A DNA stretch of 64,000 nt from Leptospira soteropolitanensis (GTDB lineage: Bacteria; Spirochaetota; Leptospiria; Leptospirales; Leptospiraceae), in the NCBI RefSeq assembly GCF_026151655.1, contig NZ_JAMQPN010000002.1:124001-188000 (forward strand), written 5' to 3'. The notes below the pieces were generated by a model. It ran no database searches. It saw only the letters and a program-made list of their open reading frames with translations, and was not told the DNA's origin. Position numbers and translations under genes: made by a program. Shown here in pieces: positions 35,827 to 46,581 of the stretch. Every line of letters begins with the position of its first letter. The first letter of the stretch is position 1.

Positions 35827-36585
35827 TTAGGATGTAAAAACTGGTCTTCTTACTTGAACCGAAGCAGAAATTCCTTCTTGGGCATCTTTAGATTGGATAC
35901 TTTGAATAGTTGCTTTTATGTCAGTTTCAATCAGCGATAAAATGTTTTTCTGAACATTTAGAATTCCTAATTTTGTATCCTTCATTGCCGACAAAGAATT
36001 CTTTTTTAGTTTTGTTTGAAGAGATTTTGATTTTTTCTTAACGTCTTCTTCTGTCGCAACAATTTCTTCAAACAAAGAAGGCATTTCTTTTGCTTTAAAA
36101 GCATCACCGAGAAGAACATGGCGTTTAGCAGCATCATATCCAACAGCCTCGCCTAGTAGTGCATAAATAAAAGAAGGAACTTGGATTCCTATTTTTACTT
36201 CAGGTAAACCAAATCGAATATCCTCAGTTGCATAACGGTAATCACAAACAAGTGCAAGCATGGCCCCATATCCTAAAGCATGTCCCGATATCTCTGCAAT
36301 GGTGGGAACAGGAAGTGTAAACAAATCTTTCAGGTTTTCATAAAACAAATTTAAAAAGGGTGCCAGATCTTTGGAGAGATCCATTGTGCTGACTGTTGTA
36401 AGATCTAATCCGAGTGAAAAACTTCCAGCAGACTCGCTTTTTAAAACAATAGCTTTGGAATTGGATTCTTTTGCAGTATGAATCGCTTTTTTTAGTTCCA
36501 AAAACGATTCGTTGGAAAAGCTGTTCTTGTCGTTAATGCCTAATCGGATAAAACCGATTCCGTCTACTTGTTCAAATGAAATCAT
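35827..36585 (-). CDS. Enoyl-CoA hydratase/isomerase family protein
   Basis: 252 residues, crotonase fold. Oxyanion-hole segments are seen: SAGSFSLGLDL near residue 55 and ISGHALGYGAMLALVCDYRYA near 98-118, followed by FGLPEVKIGIQVP. The usual catalytic glutamates of bona fide hydratase ECHS1 (in ExxxG... and xAxxE..) are not clear: the second place reads LPEVKIG with a Glu, and the first is Leu/Tyr. Substrate unknown; beta-oxidation or an isomerase role is possible. ATG with TGAGGA upstream. A candidate MarR operator lies 19-32 bases upstream of the start. Confidence 0.83.
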   Translation of the reverse strand: MISFEQVDGIGFIRLGINDKNSFSNESFLELKKAIHTAKESNSKAIVLKSESAGSFSLGLDLTTVSTMDLSKDLAPFLNLFYENLKDLFTLPVPTIAEISGHALGYGAMLALVCDYRYATEDIRFGLPEVKIGIQVPSFIYALLGEAVGYDAAKRHVLLGDAFKAKEMPSLFEEIVATEEDVKKKSKSLQTKLKKNSLSAMKDTKLGILNVQKNILSLIETDIKATIQSIQSKDAQEGISASVQVRRPVFTS

Positions 36586-36603
36586 TGGAATCCTCAGAAA
36601 ATG

Positions 36604-36617
36604 GTTAGATGTCTAAC
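36604..36617. promoter_or_regulatory. Candidate MarR operator
   Basis: GTTAGATGTCTAAC is a perfect 6-bp inverted repeat with a two-base spacer, matching the TTAGnnnnCTAA-like form of many MarR sites. It lies 19 bases upstream of the enoyl-CoA hydratase start. On the minus strand a weak -35 TTGCCT is 30 bases further up, so the repeat would overlap the -10 or start point. A MarR gene lies directly beyond the hydratase gene. Confidence 0.5.
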
Positions 36618-36659
36618 TAATAAAACAGGCATAAAAACAGGCAAGATTTATTTTGTTAA

Positions 36660-37838
36660 TTAGGAATTTAATAGGTAGGTTCTAATCACTTCTTTCATTA
36701 CCGAAAGACCAATGGGCAGGGCATCTTCATCAAAATCAAAAAAAGAACTGTGGTGGGAATGGATATAACCCTTGGCCTCGTTCCTAGAACCAATAAAAAA
36801 ATAACAACCTGGGCGTTCCAAAAGAAAGGCAGAAAAATCTTCTCCTCCCATAGTTCTCGTGTTTTCTTCTGTCAGGCAGTTCTCACCAAGAACATTCTTT
36901 GCTGCAGTTCGAACGATATCCGCCATTTTGGGGTCATTGATGGTTGGTTTGTCGATTCGATTGTATTCAAAATCAACTTTTGCACCAAATCCAGCGGCAA
37001 TTTGGTTCACGAGAGATTCCATTCGTTTGGGTATCATCTCATAAACAGATTTGGAATAAGTGCGAACTGTTCCATGAAGGATTGCTGTTTCCGGGATGAC
37101 ATTGAAGGCATTTCCTGAATGGAAAGAACCGACAGTTACAACGCAAGGTTCTAAAGGATCGACATTTCGAGAGACTAAGGTCTGTAAGGCTGTCACTAAA
37201 TGGGATCCGACTACAATTGGATCGACCGTGTGTTGGGGGATGGCTCCGTGGCCAGAAGTACCTTTGACTGTAATTTTAAATTCATCAACGGAAGCCATCA
37301 TGGTTCCGTTGACGACTCCCACTTTCCCTAGATCAATGTGATTCCAGACATGGAGGGCAAATACAGAATCTACTTGGTATCTGTCTAAAATTCCTGAGGC
37401 AATCATTCGGTCTGCTCCAGATCCACCTTCTTCTGCGGGTTGGAAACAAAGAAGAACTCTACCACACGGGACAAATTCTTTGAACGAAGATTTTAACTCC
37501 GAAGAGAGTGCCATAAGGATACTTGTGTGACCATCATGACCACAAGCGTGCATCTTCCCGGGGTTTTTACTTTTATATTCGTGATGATTTTCTTCGTGAA
37601 TCGGAAGGGCATCCATATCCGCTCGGACGAGGATGGTTTTCCCAGGAATCCCCGAATCAAATAAAGCCACAAGACCTGTTTCTGCAATCCCTGATTCCAC
37701 TTGAAAACCTAAGGATTCTAAATGTGCCTGCACAAAAGAGGCAGTTTCCTTTTCTTCATATTTGAGTTCTGGAAACTGGTGAAAGGTTCGTCTATACCGA
37801 ACCATTTCCTCTTTTCTATTAGAAGGATAAACTTTCAT
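36660..37838 (-). CDS. M20 family amidohydrolase (hippurate hydrolase / IAA-amino-acid hydrolase type)
   Basis: 392 residues. Metal ligands of the M20D group: [12 protein letters not shown] near residue 100, [11 protein letters not shown] near 136 with the catalytic Glu, HVWNHIDLG near 163, and [11 protein letters not shown] near 355. A dimerisation domain lies between about 180 and 290 ([17 protein letters not shown]). Such enzymes cleave N-acyl amino acids, for example N-acetyl-amino acids or hippurate; no substrate is shown. Its start overlaps the tolC stop by four bases, giving an operon of two genes. Confidence 0.88.
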   Translation of the reverse strand: MKVYPSNRKEEMVRYRRTFHQFPELKYEEKETASFVQAHLESLGFQVESGIAETGLVALFDSGIPGKTILVRADMDALPIHEENHHEYKSKNPGKMHACGHDGHTSILMALSSELKSSFKEFVPCGRVLLCFQPAEEGGSGADRMIASGILDRYQVDSVFALHVWNHIDLGKVGVVNGTMMASVDEFKITVKGTSGHGAIPQHTVDPIVVGSHLVTALQTLVSRNVDPLEPCVVTVGSFHSGNAFNVIPETAILHGTVRTYSKSVYEMIPKRMESLVNQIAAGFGAKVDFEYNRIDKPTINDPKMADIVRTAAKNVLGENCLTEENTRTMGGEDFSAFLLERPGCYFFIGSRNEAKGYIHSHHSSFFDFDEDALPIGLSVMKEVIRTYLLNS

Positions 37839-39529
37839 AATTTATCAGTTTCTTGTTTTGCTCTTTTTTCAACTGCTTCTAAGATGGAATACAAATCGAG
37901 TCCGTACTTTTCAAAAAGTGAGTTTTTTGCCAGTTCATAACGTACTAAATTGATATTAAAATTGATCTTTGCTTGTGTAACAGCAAGTTCTGCGTTTGCC
38001 AAACTATCTAAAGCATTCTTTACGTTAACAGCAGTATAACGACCTTGTCGAAAACGTTCCATCAGTCCATTGTAAAAAATCTCTGTTTCTTTCCGTGTTT
38101 TGACTAAGTCTTTGAGTAGAGCATGACTTGAAATCAATGCTTCATATCGATTGTCTATTTCCTGAGAGATTTCTTGTTCTAGGTTTTGGATTTTTAGCTC
38201 ATTTAATTTGAGATTTGTTTCCGCATCGCGAATTCCTGCTTTGATTCCTAAATCCCAAAGTGGGTAAGACATTTTTAATTCTGCTAAAATTTGTGGGTAG
38301 TTTAAAGAAGTGATACCTCTTTGTCTTGCGATAAAGTTCTCTTGTGGGGAAAGAAAATTCTGCCCAAGGGAACCATACGTTAAGGTTGCAAGTAAAGACG
38401 GATCATCCTCGGCAAGAGCGGTGTTTAATGCCAGTTTTGCAATTTCTCTTTCTCTTTTTAAGATAAGATAGTCTGTTCTACGAGAAAGAGCATATTCTTT
38501 GTCTGCTTTTAAATTGATTCCTGTTGGCAGAGTTTCACTTAAATCAGTGACTCCTTCAATTGATGATTTTGTATCAACATTCAAAATTCGAATTAAATTT
38601 CTTTCTGCTTCGATTCGATCGACTTTTGCTTTTTCTAATAGAGATTGAGTTTTGAGGTAGGCCTGATTCCATTGATTGACTTCAAATCCTTCGGAAAGCC
38701 CAAGACCAGTTTTACGCAAGGTCAGACGACGAATCTCCTCCGTATTTTTGGAAACCTTTTCATAAGTGGCAATTTGCGAATCTACTATGCTTAAGGACCA
38801 GTAATCCACCAAAATCTTTACAACAAGTTGGGTAAGAATGTTTATATAATTTTCACGAACTAGTAAAGTTTGGTTTTTTAGAAGTTTTTCCTTATCTTCT
38901 TCGTTTTTTCCAAATCCGTATTTGAGTAATTCTTGCGAAAGAGTGACGGAGAGTGCTCCCGTATACATAGGTGGCGCTGCCAGTAAACTTCCGAAGGCTG
39001 CTGTTTGGGCATTAGGATTTTCAAAGGCGTTTACATCATAACGGATGGTGCTGATTTCCGATTTAAAATAAGTCCCTGTTTTGAATTGTTTTTCAATTCC
39101 TGCAGAGATTTTATCCTGGGACCGGATCGTTCCCGCAAAGATGTTGTTTCGGTTTTCTGGAAATAGTTGTTTGGAGGACTGAATACTGGCCAAAGCTTTC
39201 CAAGTATACTTGGATTCATTTTTCCATTCAGGACTATCTGCTTTTACAATCTCTAACTTCGCGTTTTGAACAATAGTATTGTTCTCGATGACTTGTTCAA
39301 TGGCTTGTGAAATGGTAAGTCGCAGTTTTTTCGGACTGTTTCCTTGTTCAAGGAATTCCGGAACTGTATTGCCATTTTCCCATTGGGAAAGCTGCATTCG
39401 TTTTACATCCTCATCAAAATCAGAATCCGCAAAAATAGGGACGCTGAGTAAACTTAAAGATATTAACCAACTGGTCAACTTTCGAGGATTTATGAAAAAT
39501 CCTGGGGTTGTTAAAATATTATGATTCAA
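37835..39529 (-). CDS. TolC family outer membrane efflux protein
   Basis: About 564 residues if the TTG at 39529, ten bases after AAGAAG, is the start; the longer frame to 39583 begins at a TTG that is itself part of a TTGACA -35-like box. A signal sequence follows ([16 protein letters not shown]). The two repeat halves of the family are seen, with [24 protein letters not shown] in the first and [32 protein letters not shown] helices in the second, plus the C-terminal [27 protein letters not shown]. TolC proteins form the outer-membrane duct of tripartite efflux pumps. No pump or adaptor genes are adjacent, only the amidohydrolase. Confidence 0.88.
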   Translation of the reverse strand: MNHNILTTPGFFINPRKLTSWLISLSLLSVPIFADSDFDEDVKRMQLSQWENGNTVPEFLEQGNSPKKLRLTISQAIEQVIENNTIVQNAKLEIVKADSPEWKNESKYTWKALASIQSSKQLFPENRNNIFAGTIRSQDKISAGIEKQFKTGTYFKSEISTIRYDVNAFENPNAQTAAFGSLLAAPPMYTGALSVTLSQELLKYGFGKNEEDKEKLLKNQTLLVRENYINILTQLVVKILVDYWSLSIVDSQIATYEKVSKNTEEIRRLTLRKTGLGLSEGFEVNQWNQAYLKTQSLLEKAKVDRIEAERNLIRILNVDTKSSIEGVTDLSETLPTGINLKADKEYALSRRTDYLILKREREIAKLALNTALAEDDPSLLATLTYGSLGQNFLSPQENFIARQRGITSLNYPQILAELKMSYPLWDLGIKAGIRDAETNLKLNELKIQNLEQEISQEIDNRYEALISSHALLKDLVKTRKETEIFYNGLMERFRQGRYTAVNVKNALDSLANAELAVTQAKINFNINLVRYELAKNSLFEKYGLDLYSILEAVEKRAKQETDKL

Positions 39530-39576
39530 TGGAAACTTCTTAAACCCCTTACACAGACAAGATGAAAAAATCAATG

Positions 39577-39605
39577 TTGTCAATCAACCTAAAATGTAAA
39601 ATACT
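39577..39605 (+). promoter_or_regulatory. Candidate promoter of the yyaL-like gene
   Basis: TTGTCA at 39577-39582, a 17-base spacer and AATACT at 39600-39605. The start point would fall near 39612, at the first base of the perfect palindrome described separately. The opposite strand has a TTGACA at the same place, so divergent promoters may share this region. Confidence 0.35.
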
Positions 39606-39611
39606 ACGTAG

Positions 39612-39627
39612 AGAAACGATCGTTTCT
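39612..39627. promoter_or_regulatory. 16-bp perfect palindrome between tolC and yyaL-like genes
   Basis: AGAAACGATCGTTTCT reads the same on both strands. It lies 11 bases ahead of the GTG start of the YyaL-like gene and 83 bases upstream of the tolC start. The size and symmetry suit a TetR- or LacI-type dimeric repressor site. No regulator gene is adjacent, so the protein is unknown. Confidence 0.5.
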
Positions 39628-39638
39628 GGGAGTGCATT

Positions 39639-41711
39639 GTGGCAAATATGTCGAAAAAACCGAATCGTTTGGTTCATGAGAAAAGTCCTTATCTGTTACA
39701 ACATGCACACAATCCCGTAGATTGGTTTCCTTGGGGAATGGAAGCTTTCGAAAAAGCCCAAAAAGAGGATAAAATCATCCTTTTGTCCATTGGTTATTCT
39801 ACCTGCCACTGGTGCCATGTGATGGAGCGTGAATCGTTTGAGGATGATTCCACAGCAGAAGTTTTAAACCGTGATTTCGTATGCATCAAGTTAGACAGAG
39901 AAGAACGTCCAGACATAGATAAAATTTATATGGATGCACTCCATGCGATGGGCACCCAAGGCGGTTGGCCACTCAATTTGTTTCTTACACCCACAAAGGA
40001 ACCGATTCTTGGAGGAACTTATTTTCCTCCTGAAAACCGCTACGGAAAACGAAGTTTCAAAGAGGTGTTACGGTTAGTTTCAGAGGCATGGAAAAATCAA
40101 AGAGAAGAATTGCTGACAGCCGCATCGGATTTGACACAATATTTGCGAGAAAATGAAACAAGACCAAATGAAGGTAAAGTTCCCGGCAAAGAGATCATCG
40201 AAAAAAACTTTGAACGATATCTCCAAGTTTACGATAAAGAATTTTTTGGCTTCAAAACAAATTCGGTAAATAAGTTTCCTCCAAGTATGGCCCTCCGTTT
40301 CCTTACGGAATTTTATTTATTAAAAAAAGAACCCCGTGCCCTTGAGATGGCCTTTAATACAGCATATGCTATGAAGTTTGGTGGGATTTATGACCAGGTT
40401 GGCGGCGGAATTTGCCGCTATGCAACAGACCATGAATGGTTAGTTCCGCATTTTGAAAAAATGTTATATGATAATTCTCTTTTTGTAGAGGCACTTTCTG
40501 TATTGTATAGAGCAACGGGGGAAGTTTTTTTTCTAGATGTCATTCGAGAGATTGTCAGTTACATCCGAAGGGATATGACTTTAGAATCGGGTGGGATTGC
40601 CAGTGCTGAAGATGCAGACTCAGAGGGAGAAGAAGGAAAGTTTTATCTCTGGAATCATTCTGAATTTAATCAAATCGTTTCGGAAGAAGATATCCAAGGA
40701 TTTTGGAATGTCACAGAAGAAGGGAACTTCGAACACAAAAACATCTTAAATGTTTATTGGAGGGGGAAAAATCCTTACATTGAAGGAATCCATTTAACAC
40801 AAGAGTTTTCTGAAAAATTGGAGAAAGCAAAAGATAGGTTATTAACTCATCGCAGAAATAGAATTCGTCCTCTCCGAGATGATAAAATTTTGACTTCTTG
40901 GAACTGTCTTTGGATCAGAGCCCTTTTGAATGCTTATGAAGTTTCAGGAGAATATGAATATCTAAACGATGCCAAAAAAAATTATCAGTTTATCTGTAAA
41001 GAATTAGTAAGTTCCGATGGCTCAATATTGCGAAGGTTTCGAGAAGGGGAAGCTAAATATTTTGGAACTCTTCCTGATTATGCTGAATTCATCTGGGTTT
41101 CTTTTAAACTTTTCCAGTTGGAGGAGGATATGGAAGCCTATCAAATCGGAATAAAATCTTTAGAATATTTAATTTCTAATTTTGAATCTAAGGTTGGCCC
41201 TTTTTACGAATCTTTTCATGGTAATGAGGATTTGATTGTACGTACCATTGAAGGATATGATGGAGTAGAGCCTTCCGGTAATTCCACCATCTTACATTTG
41301 TTTCATCTTCTTCATTTTTGGGGTTTTAACAAATGGAATCTCGGAAAAAAAGCGGATTTGATTTTTGCTTACTTTTTGCCGGAACTAACTCAAAACTCTT
41401 TAAGTTATCCCTCGATGATTTCGGCATTCCAAAAATTCCAATACCCATCCAAAGAAGTTCTTGTCGTTTATAGAGATAAAGAAGCATTAGAAATACAAAC
41501 AATAAAAACTAAATTAGCATCACTAAAAGATCCTAACTTAGTATGGTTGGTTATCGAGGAATCTAAAGCAAAGGCTTTGACGAAAGAGCTCGAACTCTTA
41601 AGTGGAAGAGGCGCTGGTTCCTCCGGTATTTTATACTATGTTTGTCGCAATTTTTCTTGTGAATTACCGAAAGACAACTGGGAAGAAACTCTTACTCTTA
41701 TACAACAATAG
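39639..41711 (+). CDS. Thioredoxin-domain protein YyaL (DUF255, SSP411-like)
   Basis: 690 residues. The GTG start at 39639 has GGGAG six bases upstream; the ATG three codons later is further from it. N-terminal DUF255 thioredoxin-like domain at about 5-170 with [16 protein letters not shown] (the CxxC site) and the conserved [20 protein letters not shown] and [12 protein letters not shown]. The C-terminal half is an (alpha/alpha)6 toroid of glycosidase type, about 220-680, with [29 protein letters not shown] and [14 protein letters not shown]. Related to human SPATA20. Biological role not established; the fold suggests binding or cleavage of a glycan or redox handling of one. Confidence 0.9.
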   Translation: MANMSKKPNRLVHEKSPYLLQHAHNPVDWFPWGMEAFEKAQKEDKIILLSIGYSTCHWCHVMERESFEDDSTAEVLNRDFVCIKLDREERPDIDKIYMDALHAMGTQGGWPLNLFLTPTKEPILGGTYFPPENRYGKRSFKEVLRLVSEAWKNQREELLTAASDLTQYLRENETRPNEGKVPGKEIIEKNFERYLQVYDKEFFGFKTNSVNKFPPSMALRFLTEFYLLKKEPRALEMAFNTAYAMKFGGIYDQVGGGICRYATDHEWLVPHFEKMLYDNSLFVEALSVLYRATGEVFFLDVIREIVSYIRRDMTLESGGIASAEDADSEGEEGKFYLWNHSEFNQIVSEEDIQGFWNVTEEGNFEHKNILNVYWRGKNPYIEGIHLTQEFSEKLEKAKDRLLTHRRNRIRPLRDDKILTSWNCLWIRALLNAYEVSGEYEYLNDAKKNYQFICKELVSSDGSILRRFREGEAKYFGTLPDYAEFIWVSFKLFQLEEDMEAYQIGIKSLEYLISNFESKVGPFYESFHGNEDLIVRTIEGYDGVEPSGNSTILHLFHLLHFWGFNKWNLGKKADLIFAYFLPELTQNSLSYPSMISAFQKFQYPSKEVLVVYRDKEALEIQTIKTKLASLKDPNLVWLVIEESKAKALTKELELLSGRGAGSSGILYYVCRNFSCELPKDNWEETLTLIQQ

Positions 41712-42063
41712 GAGTAGCGTCCCCCCAAAGTCTATCTAACGAATAGTAGGTTCTCATTTCATCAGTCATGATATGTACGCAAATTTCACCATAATCCAAA
41801 AGAATCCAACCTGTCGCATCTTTTGGAAGATCGGCAAGATTTTGTCTCTTCACAGCAAGTTTTAGCGGTTTCATGTATTTATCAATATCTTTGGCACAAG
41901 ATCTTCCTTGTGTTTCTGTTTTGACAGTGGCTAATACAAAGATAGATAAATAACTGTGAACATCTTTTAGATCCAAAAACTGTATGTTCTCACACTTCTT
42001 GTCAATTAACGTCTGTTTAATTTTTTTTAGATGGTCTAATGTTTCGGCACTTATATTTGGCAT
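41698..42063 (-). CDS. rsfS: Ribosome silencing factor
   Basis: 121 residues. RsfS (YbeB, Iojap) binds ribosomal protein L14 and stops subunit joining during stationary phase or starvation. Family blocks: [23 protein letters not shown] (position about 24-47), and [33 protein letters not shown] (position about 84-116), with the conserved DYG and LW. Last gene of the minus-strand cluster from obgE onward, one base after the LytR_C gene. Its end overlaps the convergent YyaL gene. Confidence 0.95.
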   Translation of the reverse strand: MPNISAETLDHLKKIKQTLIDKKCENIQFLDLKDVHSYLSIFVLATVKTETQGRSCAKDIDKYMKPLKLAVKRQNLADLPKDATGWILLDYGEICVHIMTDEMRTYYSLDRLWGDATPIVV

Positions 42064-42064
42064 T

Positions 42065-43222
42065 TTAGTCCTTGGAATTTTGAAAATCTTCTCCGAGGAT
42101 CACAGTGGCATCAAGTCCCAGATCTTTCCGAAGTGCGAAGAAAACCCTTCGACCCTGGAAGGTATCCGAGATAAGATCAGTGTACTGCGTATTTCCTGAG
42201 CGATTTAAGATGATACTGGATTTAAAACTAGAATCCCAAGCATTGTCAACGGAGAGAACTTTCAGACCCTTATCATTCAGAAGCACCTTACCGTATCTGG
42301 CAAGTCCATTTTTTGGCGTTCCATTGAGTACTTCAATTCTGGCCCTTTCGCCTTCACTGAAAGACAGAGAGCGAAGTTCACTGGCAAATTTATGAAAAGC
42401 GACCTTTACTGTTTCTTCGTTAGCTTTTAAGACCTCATCTCGCAATTTAGGTCGACCCATCGGTTCTCCTGGAACTTCGGAAACACCAAAATGAATTTTT
42501 TCTTTTTTTAGAAATTCGATAAAAGTTTCCCATTCCTTAATAGATAAGTTGGTCGTCATCTGAGAATGTAAATAGGCAACTCGTTGTTTTCCTAGTAAGT
42601 CTTTTTTTTCATGAATGGCCTCAAGCACAGTTAAAAAAACTGTTTCTTGTATCTCCAAACGACGGATATAGGATATCATTGATTCATCTGCAAGAGAACT
42701 CATCCAATCAAAAGTATCTTCACCATCTAGAACATATGTCTGTTTGTTCCTTGCGTAATTTTTTGTTATGTGAAGAGACTTTGGTTCAAAAAATAGGTTT
42801 AATCCACCAAGTAAATTAATGGAATTTTGGAATTGTTCTTTGGTCCAAACAATTTTAAACGGTATACTCGAATCCAAAGTGTCTTCTAAAACAGATTCCA
42901 CATACGAAGGTGCAGAACTTCCTTTCTCTTTGAGTGACTTGTCTCCATCATCAAAACTGGTTTTGGGATTTACGAAGAAGAGAGCAGCTTTTTTTTCATT
43001 CGGATAAAATTCTGCATAGAGAGAAAAAAGATATTCATCCTTATCTCCAAGTACAGAAAAAAGAATGGGAAGGCGTTTGCTTTGGGAAAATTTTTGATCT
43101 AATGAAAAACCTCCCTTGGAACGTAATACTAAAAATAATAAAGCAAAAAGAAAGAAGGCCCCTGCCGCAATGAGAAGGGTTTTGGCTGGGATTGGCTGTT
43201 TTTTTGGAGCTTCACGTAACAT
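42065..43222 (-). CDS. Membrane-anchored LCP-like protein with LytR_C domain
   Basis: 385 residues. One transmembrane helix at about 15-35. A central region at about 48-275 resembles the LytR-CpsA-Psr fold in layout (FSVLGDKDEYLFSLYAEFYPNEKKAALFFVNPKT, LDGEDTFDWMS) but the catalytic Arg/Asp set of Gram-positive LCP enzymes is not evident. The C-terminal 95 residues are the LytR_C domain (RIEVLNGTPKNGLARYGKVLLNDKG, then VILGEDF). It sits between yqeK and rsfS, a conserved place in Leptospira-like clusters. A role in attaching polymers to peptidoglycan is possible but not shown. Confidence 0.75.
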   Translation of the reverse strand: MLREAPKKQPIPAKTLLIAAGAFFLFALLFLVLRSKGGFSLDQKFSQSKRLPILFSVLGDKDEYLFSLYAEFYPNEKKAALFFVNPKTSFDDGDKSLKEKGSSAPSYVESVLEDTLDSSIPFKIVWTKEQFQNSINLLGGLNLFFEPKSLHITKNYARNKQTYVLDGEDTFDWMSSLADESMISYIRRLEIQETVFLTVLEAIHEKKDLLGKQRVAYLHSQMTTNLSIKEWETFIEFLKKEKIHFGVSEVPGEPMGRPKLRDEVLKANEETVKVAFHKFASELRSLSFSEGERARIEVLNGTPKNGLARYGKVLLNDKGLKVLSVDNAWDSSFKSSIILNRSGNTQYTDLISDTFQGRRVFFALRKDLGLDATVILGEDFQNSKD

Positions 43223-43838
43223 CGATTTGGTTTTCCTTGATCAAATTTGCGGATAGGTTGTACATCTGAAACGTATAGGGATGAATGACTTCTTGTTTTT
43301 CCATTAAAAAGGATATGGTTTGAAAGGCTTTCATAAAAACACCATAATTCAGGTTTTCCATAGTTTTCTCTACCCAAAGAGAAAGTTCTGGTTTACGAAA
43401 TGCATAATCCGAACCCAGAAAATCGGACGCATAAACGATCCTATCCAAAAGTGTTGGAGATTCGTTCCCTAACGTATGAGAAGATATTGCTTTTGTGATT
43501 TCGGGATCAAAGAAGTGGTATTCTTTTTCTAACCATAAGGGTGCAGAATACGCATGTAGGGCTTGGCTTGGAACACCCTTTACATCGAGTGAAAACTCTT
43601 GAAACAGTCCCCAATGGATTTCCAACTTCTTTTGTTTGGTGATGTCGTGGCAAAGTCCAGCAAGATATGCTTTTTTTGGGTTCTCATATCCATGTTTTTT
43701 GGCAAGATCTTCTGCATAATTTGCGACTCTCAGTATATGAGCATAACGAGTTTCTGTAACGTGTTTTGGCACTTCTTCTGAAAAAAATAAAATCCAATCA
43801 TCTAAAGAGTTATTTGATTTCGGAATTTGATTCATCAA
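43212..43838 (-). CDS. yqeK: HD-domain hydrolase YqeK (symmetrical Ap4A hydrolase)
   Basis: 208 residues. YqeK splits diadenosine tetraphosphate symmetrically. Metal-binding residues: His in YAHILRVANYAEDL, HD in LAGLCHDITKQKK, the HAYSAPLW histidine, and HTLGNESPTLLDRIVYASDFL with its final Asp. The neighbours nadD upstream (four-base overlap) and rsfS downstream are the standard order for this family. Start overlaps LytR_C gene start side by 11 bases. Confidence 0.92.
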   Translation of the reverse strand: MMNQIPKSNNSLDDWILFFSEEVPKHVTETRYAHILRVANYAEDLAKKHGYENPKKAYLAGLCHDITKQKKLEIHWGLFQEFSLDVKGVPSQALHAYSAPLWLEKEYHFFDPEITKAISSHTLGNESPTLLDRIVYASDFLGSDYAFRKPELSLWVEKTMENLNYGVFMKAFQTISFLMEKQEVIHPYTFQMYNLSANLIKENQIDVT

Positions 43839-44443
43839 TTTGAATCTCCTTTGGACGACAAAAACTTGATAGCAAGCTCTCTGGTTTTTGGGAGAAGATA
43901 TTCGGCTGACCTAATTTGATAATGAATTTCACGAATTTCAGTACTACTTGCTGGTAAAATTGTATTTGTCAGTACATTGACCTTAGCATCTGACAAAAAA
44001 TATGGTATAAAAACTTCTTTCGGGTAAGCCGTTTCTCTTCTGACCACAATCATTTCTTTTACAATTTTTATAATTTCCCGGTAGTATTTCCATTTGTCGA
44101 AGTGAATTAAATTGTCCTCGCCCAAAACAAGGGAAAGTTCGGAACTAGGATGAATTTTTTGAAGAGTAAGTAAGCTATCTATCGTGTAACTTGTGTTCTG
44201 TTTTTTTATTTCTTCATCCCAAAGAATGATTTTTTCAGAGAGGAATGGTTCAAATTCAGAGAGACAAAGTTCCCAGATTTCAGAAGAAGTAAACTCTTTT
44301 CCGTTTTCCTTAAAAGGTGAGACGTAGTTAGGGCAGATATAAAGAAGGTCTTCGGGATAAGATTTTGAAATCGTTTCGATCACATGCCTGTGGCCAATGT
44401 GAGGTGGATTAAAACTTCCTCCAAAAAACAGAACTTCTTCCAT
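43835..44443 (-). CDS. nadD: Nicotinate-nucleotide adenylyltransferase
   Basis: 202 residues. NadD adenylates nicotinate mononucleotide in NAD synthesis. The nucleotidyltransferase motif FFGGSFNPPHIGHRHV lies at 6-21, then FILGEDNL-like LVLGEDNLIHFDKW, and the C-terminal ISSTEIR-like LPASSTEIREIHYQIR. It starts three bases after proA and overlaps yqeK by four, so it is part of the same transcript. Confidence 0.94.
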   Translation of the reverse strand: MEEVLFFGGSFNPPHIGHRHVIETISKSYPEDLLYICPNYVSPFKENGKEFTSSEIWELCLSEFEPFLSEKIILWDEEIKKQNTSYTIDSLLTLQKIHPSSELSLVLGEDNLIHFDKWKYYREIIKIVKEMIVVRRETAYPKEVFIPYFLSDAKVNVLTNTILPASSTEIREIHYQIRSAEYLLPKTRELAIKFLSSKGDSN

Positions 44444-44445
44444 TT

Positions 44446-45711
44446 TTAAGTGCGGACTTGTCCACTTCCTGTTACATACGTTGTGGTCGTTGTTAGGTGG
44501 ATAAGTCCCATAGGGCCACGCACATGGAGTTTGCCAGTAGAAATACCTACCTCAGCCCCAAGCCCATACTCGCCACCATCATGAAACCTTGTCGAACAAT
44601 TCACAAAAATGGCAGCACTATCGAGTTCCTTCTGAAAGGTTTGGATTTCAGTTATATCTTCAGACAATATACATTCCGTATGACCAGAACTATACTTTCG
44701 AATATTCTCCATAGCTTCCCATACAGAACCCACTAATTTTACGCTAAGCCTTGTATCCAAAAATTCCGTATAAAAATCATCCTCTGTCGCAGGTTTGGCG
44801 GAAGGAAATATTTTGGTGATGGATTCATCTCCTAAAATTTGCACTCCATTTGTGGCTAAAGATTCCAGTAAATTTTTTATATTGGGATAGTCTTTGTGGA
44901 TCAAAAGATTTTCCAAAGCATTACAAACTCCAGGGCGTTGCACTTTTGAATTCAGTAAAATAGGAAGGACAATCTTTGGATTTGCCTGATGGGAAAGATA
45001 AAGATTGGTAACACCTTTATCGTGTTTAATGACAGGGATTTTACTATTTTCGGAGACAAAACGAATGAGAGCCTCACCACCGCGGGGAACAATCACATCA
45101 ATTAAATCATCCAATTGAAAAAAGGGAACCATCGCTTCTCGATTTGTATTTTCGACAAAGGTTACCACTTCTTTTGTCACAGCTGGCAATTTTTTTTCTT
45201 CGATCGCTTGGTGGAATAAAGAAGAAAGGATTAAATTAGAATGAAAGGCTTCCGAACCACCTCGTAAGATACAAGCATTCCCGGATTTAAAAGATAAAGA
45301 AGCAATATCGATGATCACATTGGGTCTGGATTCAAAAATTGTCATCACCACACCAATGGGAACACGTTTTGTGAGAAGTTCGAGTCCATTGGGAAGAATG
45401 GTTCCTCTCACGACTTCACCCACTGGATCTGGCAAATTACGAATTTCTTCTATACTCTTTGCCATATTTTTAATTCGTTTGGAATCAAGTAGAAGGCGGT
45501 CCATCATGGCAGAAGATAATCCTTTTTCCTGTCCATTTTTCATATCGATTTTATTTTTTTCGATAATCGCAGATTCATTTTCGAAAAGAAGTTCTTCTAC
45601 TCGTTTTAGAACTGAGTTTTTTTCTAAAGTGGTTAAACCTTTTAAGCCTCTACTAGCTAACTTGGCTTTGGTGGCTAATGATCTTGCATAGTTTGTGTTT
45701 TCGTCTGCCAT
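44446..45711 (-). CDS. proA: Gamma-glutamyl phosphate reductase
   Basis: 421 residues. Second step of proline synthesis: reduces gamma-glutamyl phosphate with NADPH. ALDH-like fold with [14 protein letters not shown] near residue 128, [12 protein letters not shown] near 146, the catalytic-cysteine block [15 protein letters not shown] with Cys near 258, and [45 protein letters not shown] in the last third. Starts three bases after proB and ends three before nadD. Confidence 0.96.
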   Translation of the reverse strand: MADENTNYARSLATKAKLASRGLKGLTTLEKNSVLKRVEELLFENESAIIEKNKIDMKNGQEKGLSSAMMDRLLLDSKRIKNMAKSIEEIRNLPDPVGEVVRGTILPNGLELLTKRVPIGVVMTIFESRPNVIIDIASLSFKSGNACILRGGSEAFHSNLILSSLFHQAIEEKKLPAVTKEVVTFVENTNREAMVPFFQLDDLIDVIVPRGGEALIRFVSENSKIPVIKHDKGVTNLYLSHQANPKIVLPILLNSKVQRPGVCNALENLLIHKDYPNIKNLLESLATNGVQILGDESITKIFPSAKPATEDDFYTEFLDTRLSVKLVGSVWEAMENIRKYSSGHTECILSEDITEIQTFQKELDSAAIFVNCSTRFHDGGEYGLGAEVGISTGKLHVRGPMGLIHLTTTTTYVTGSGQVRT

Positions 45712-45714
45712 AAT

Positions 45715-46581
45715 TTACTCCGTCTGAAAGGAAAAAAAATGAGATTGGATTTCGGAGGCATTCGGAACTCGGTGAGGTAAGGAATGGTTGGCAACTAACG
45801 TCCCAAAGTTTTCAGTTTCAAAAAACTGTGAAATGGCATGTTTTTTTTCCCCATTGACAATTCCTGTTTTGATACCGTAAGGCAACAAAAGTTTGGCAGC
45901 ATTGATTTTAGTAAACATACCGCCGGTGCCTGGTCCAGAGGGTCCTGTAGCGAGGGCCTCTGTTTCTTTTGTAATTTCCGTAAACAAATCAATTTTTTCC
46001 TTCCCGTTTAGGAATCCATCGACACCGGTAAGAATGAGAAGAAGGTCTGCACCAACGATGGAGGCAACAATCGCAGAAAGAATATCGTTATCTCCTAAAT
46101 TGATTTCCTCTGTAGATACCGAGTCGTTTTCATTTACAATAGGAAGAATTCCCCAACCCAAAAGTTGGCGAAAGGTTTGTTTGAGATTAGTAAAACTATT
46201 TTCTTCGTTTAAATCTTTTCTTCCAAAAAGGATTTGAGCAATGGGGATATTGACCCGACTAAAAAAACTTTCATATAAATTTAGAAGTTTGTTTTGGCCC
46301 ATCGCAGCAAAAGCTTGTTTTTCTGCGAGACTCGTTTTTCCATTGGGAAGTGATGCAGATCCAATTTGATCCACTAGAAGTTTTTTTCCCTGGGCAATGG
46401 CACCTGAGGAAACAAGGATTACTTCTTTTCCTTGGTCCCGTAAGGAACGGATGTCACCCACAAGATCATATAAAAAATCATTAATTTTAGATTCTTCACC
46501 GGAAACACGAGCACTTCCGATTTTAATCACAATTAGTTTTGCCTTTTGAATTGAGTTTAAAAATTCCTTACGTGTTTTCAT
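45715..46581 (-). CDS. proB: Glutamate 5-kinase without PUA domain
   Basis: 288 residues from the ATG at 46581, which overlaps the obgE end by 14 bases; 13 further N-terminal codons are open upstream but do not match the family. First step of proline synthesis. Amino-acid kinase fold: [71 protein letters not shown] and [17 protein letters not shown]. The C-terminal PUA domain of the longer form (E. coli, 367 residues) is absent, as in many bacteria with the short type. Confidence 0.94.
   Translation of the reverse strand: MKTRKEFLNSIQKAKLIVIKIGSARVSGEESKINDFLYDLVGDIRSLRDQGKEVILVSSGAIAQGKKLLVDQIGSASLPNGKTSLAEKQAFAAMGQNKLLNLYESFFSRVNIPIAQILFGRKDLNEENSFTNLKQTFRQLLGWGILPIVNENDSVSTEEINLGDNDILSAIVASIVGADLLLILTGVDGFLNGKEKIDLFTEITKETEALATGPSGPGTGGMFTKINAAKLLLPYGIKTGIVNGEKKHAISQFFETENFGTLVANHSLPHRVPNASEIQSHFFSFQTE

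Noticed and set aside
39530..39583. The first 18 codons of the TolC frame, starting at TTG 39583
   Set aside because: The TTG is part of a TTGACA box, the stretch has no signal-like pattern, and AAGAAG precedes the TTG at 39529 at proper distance.
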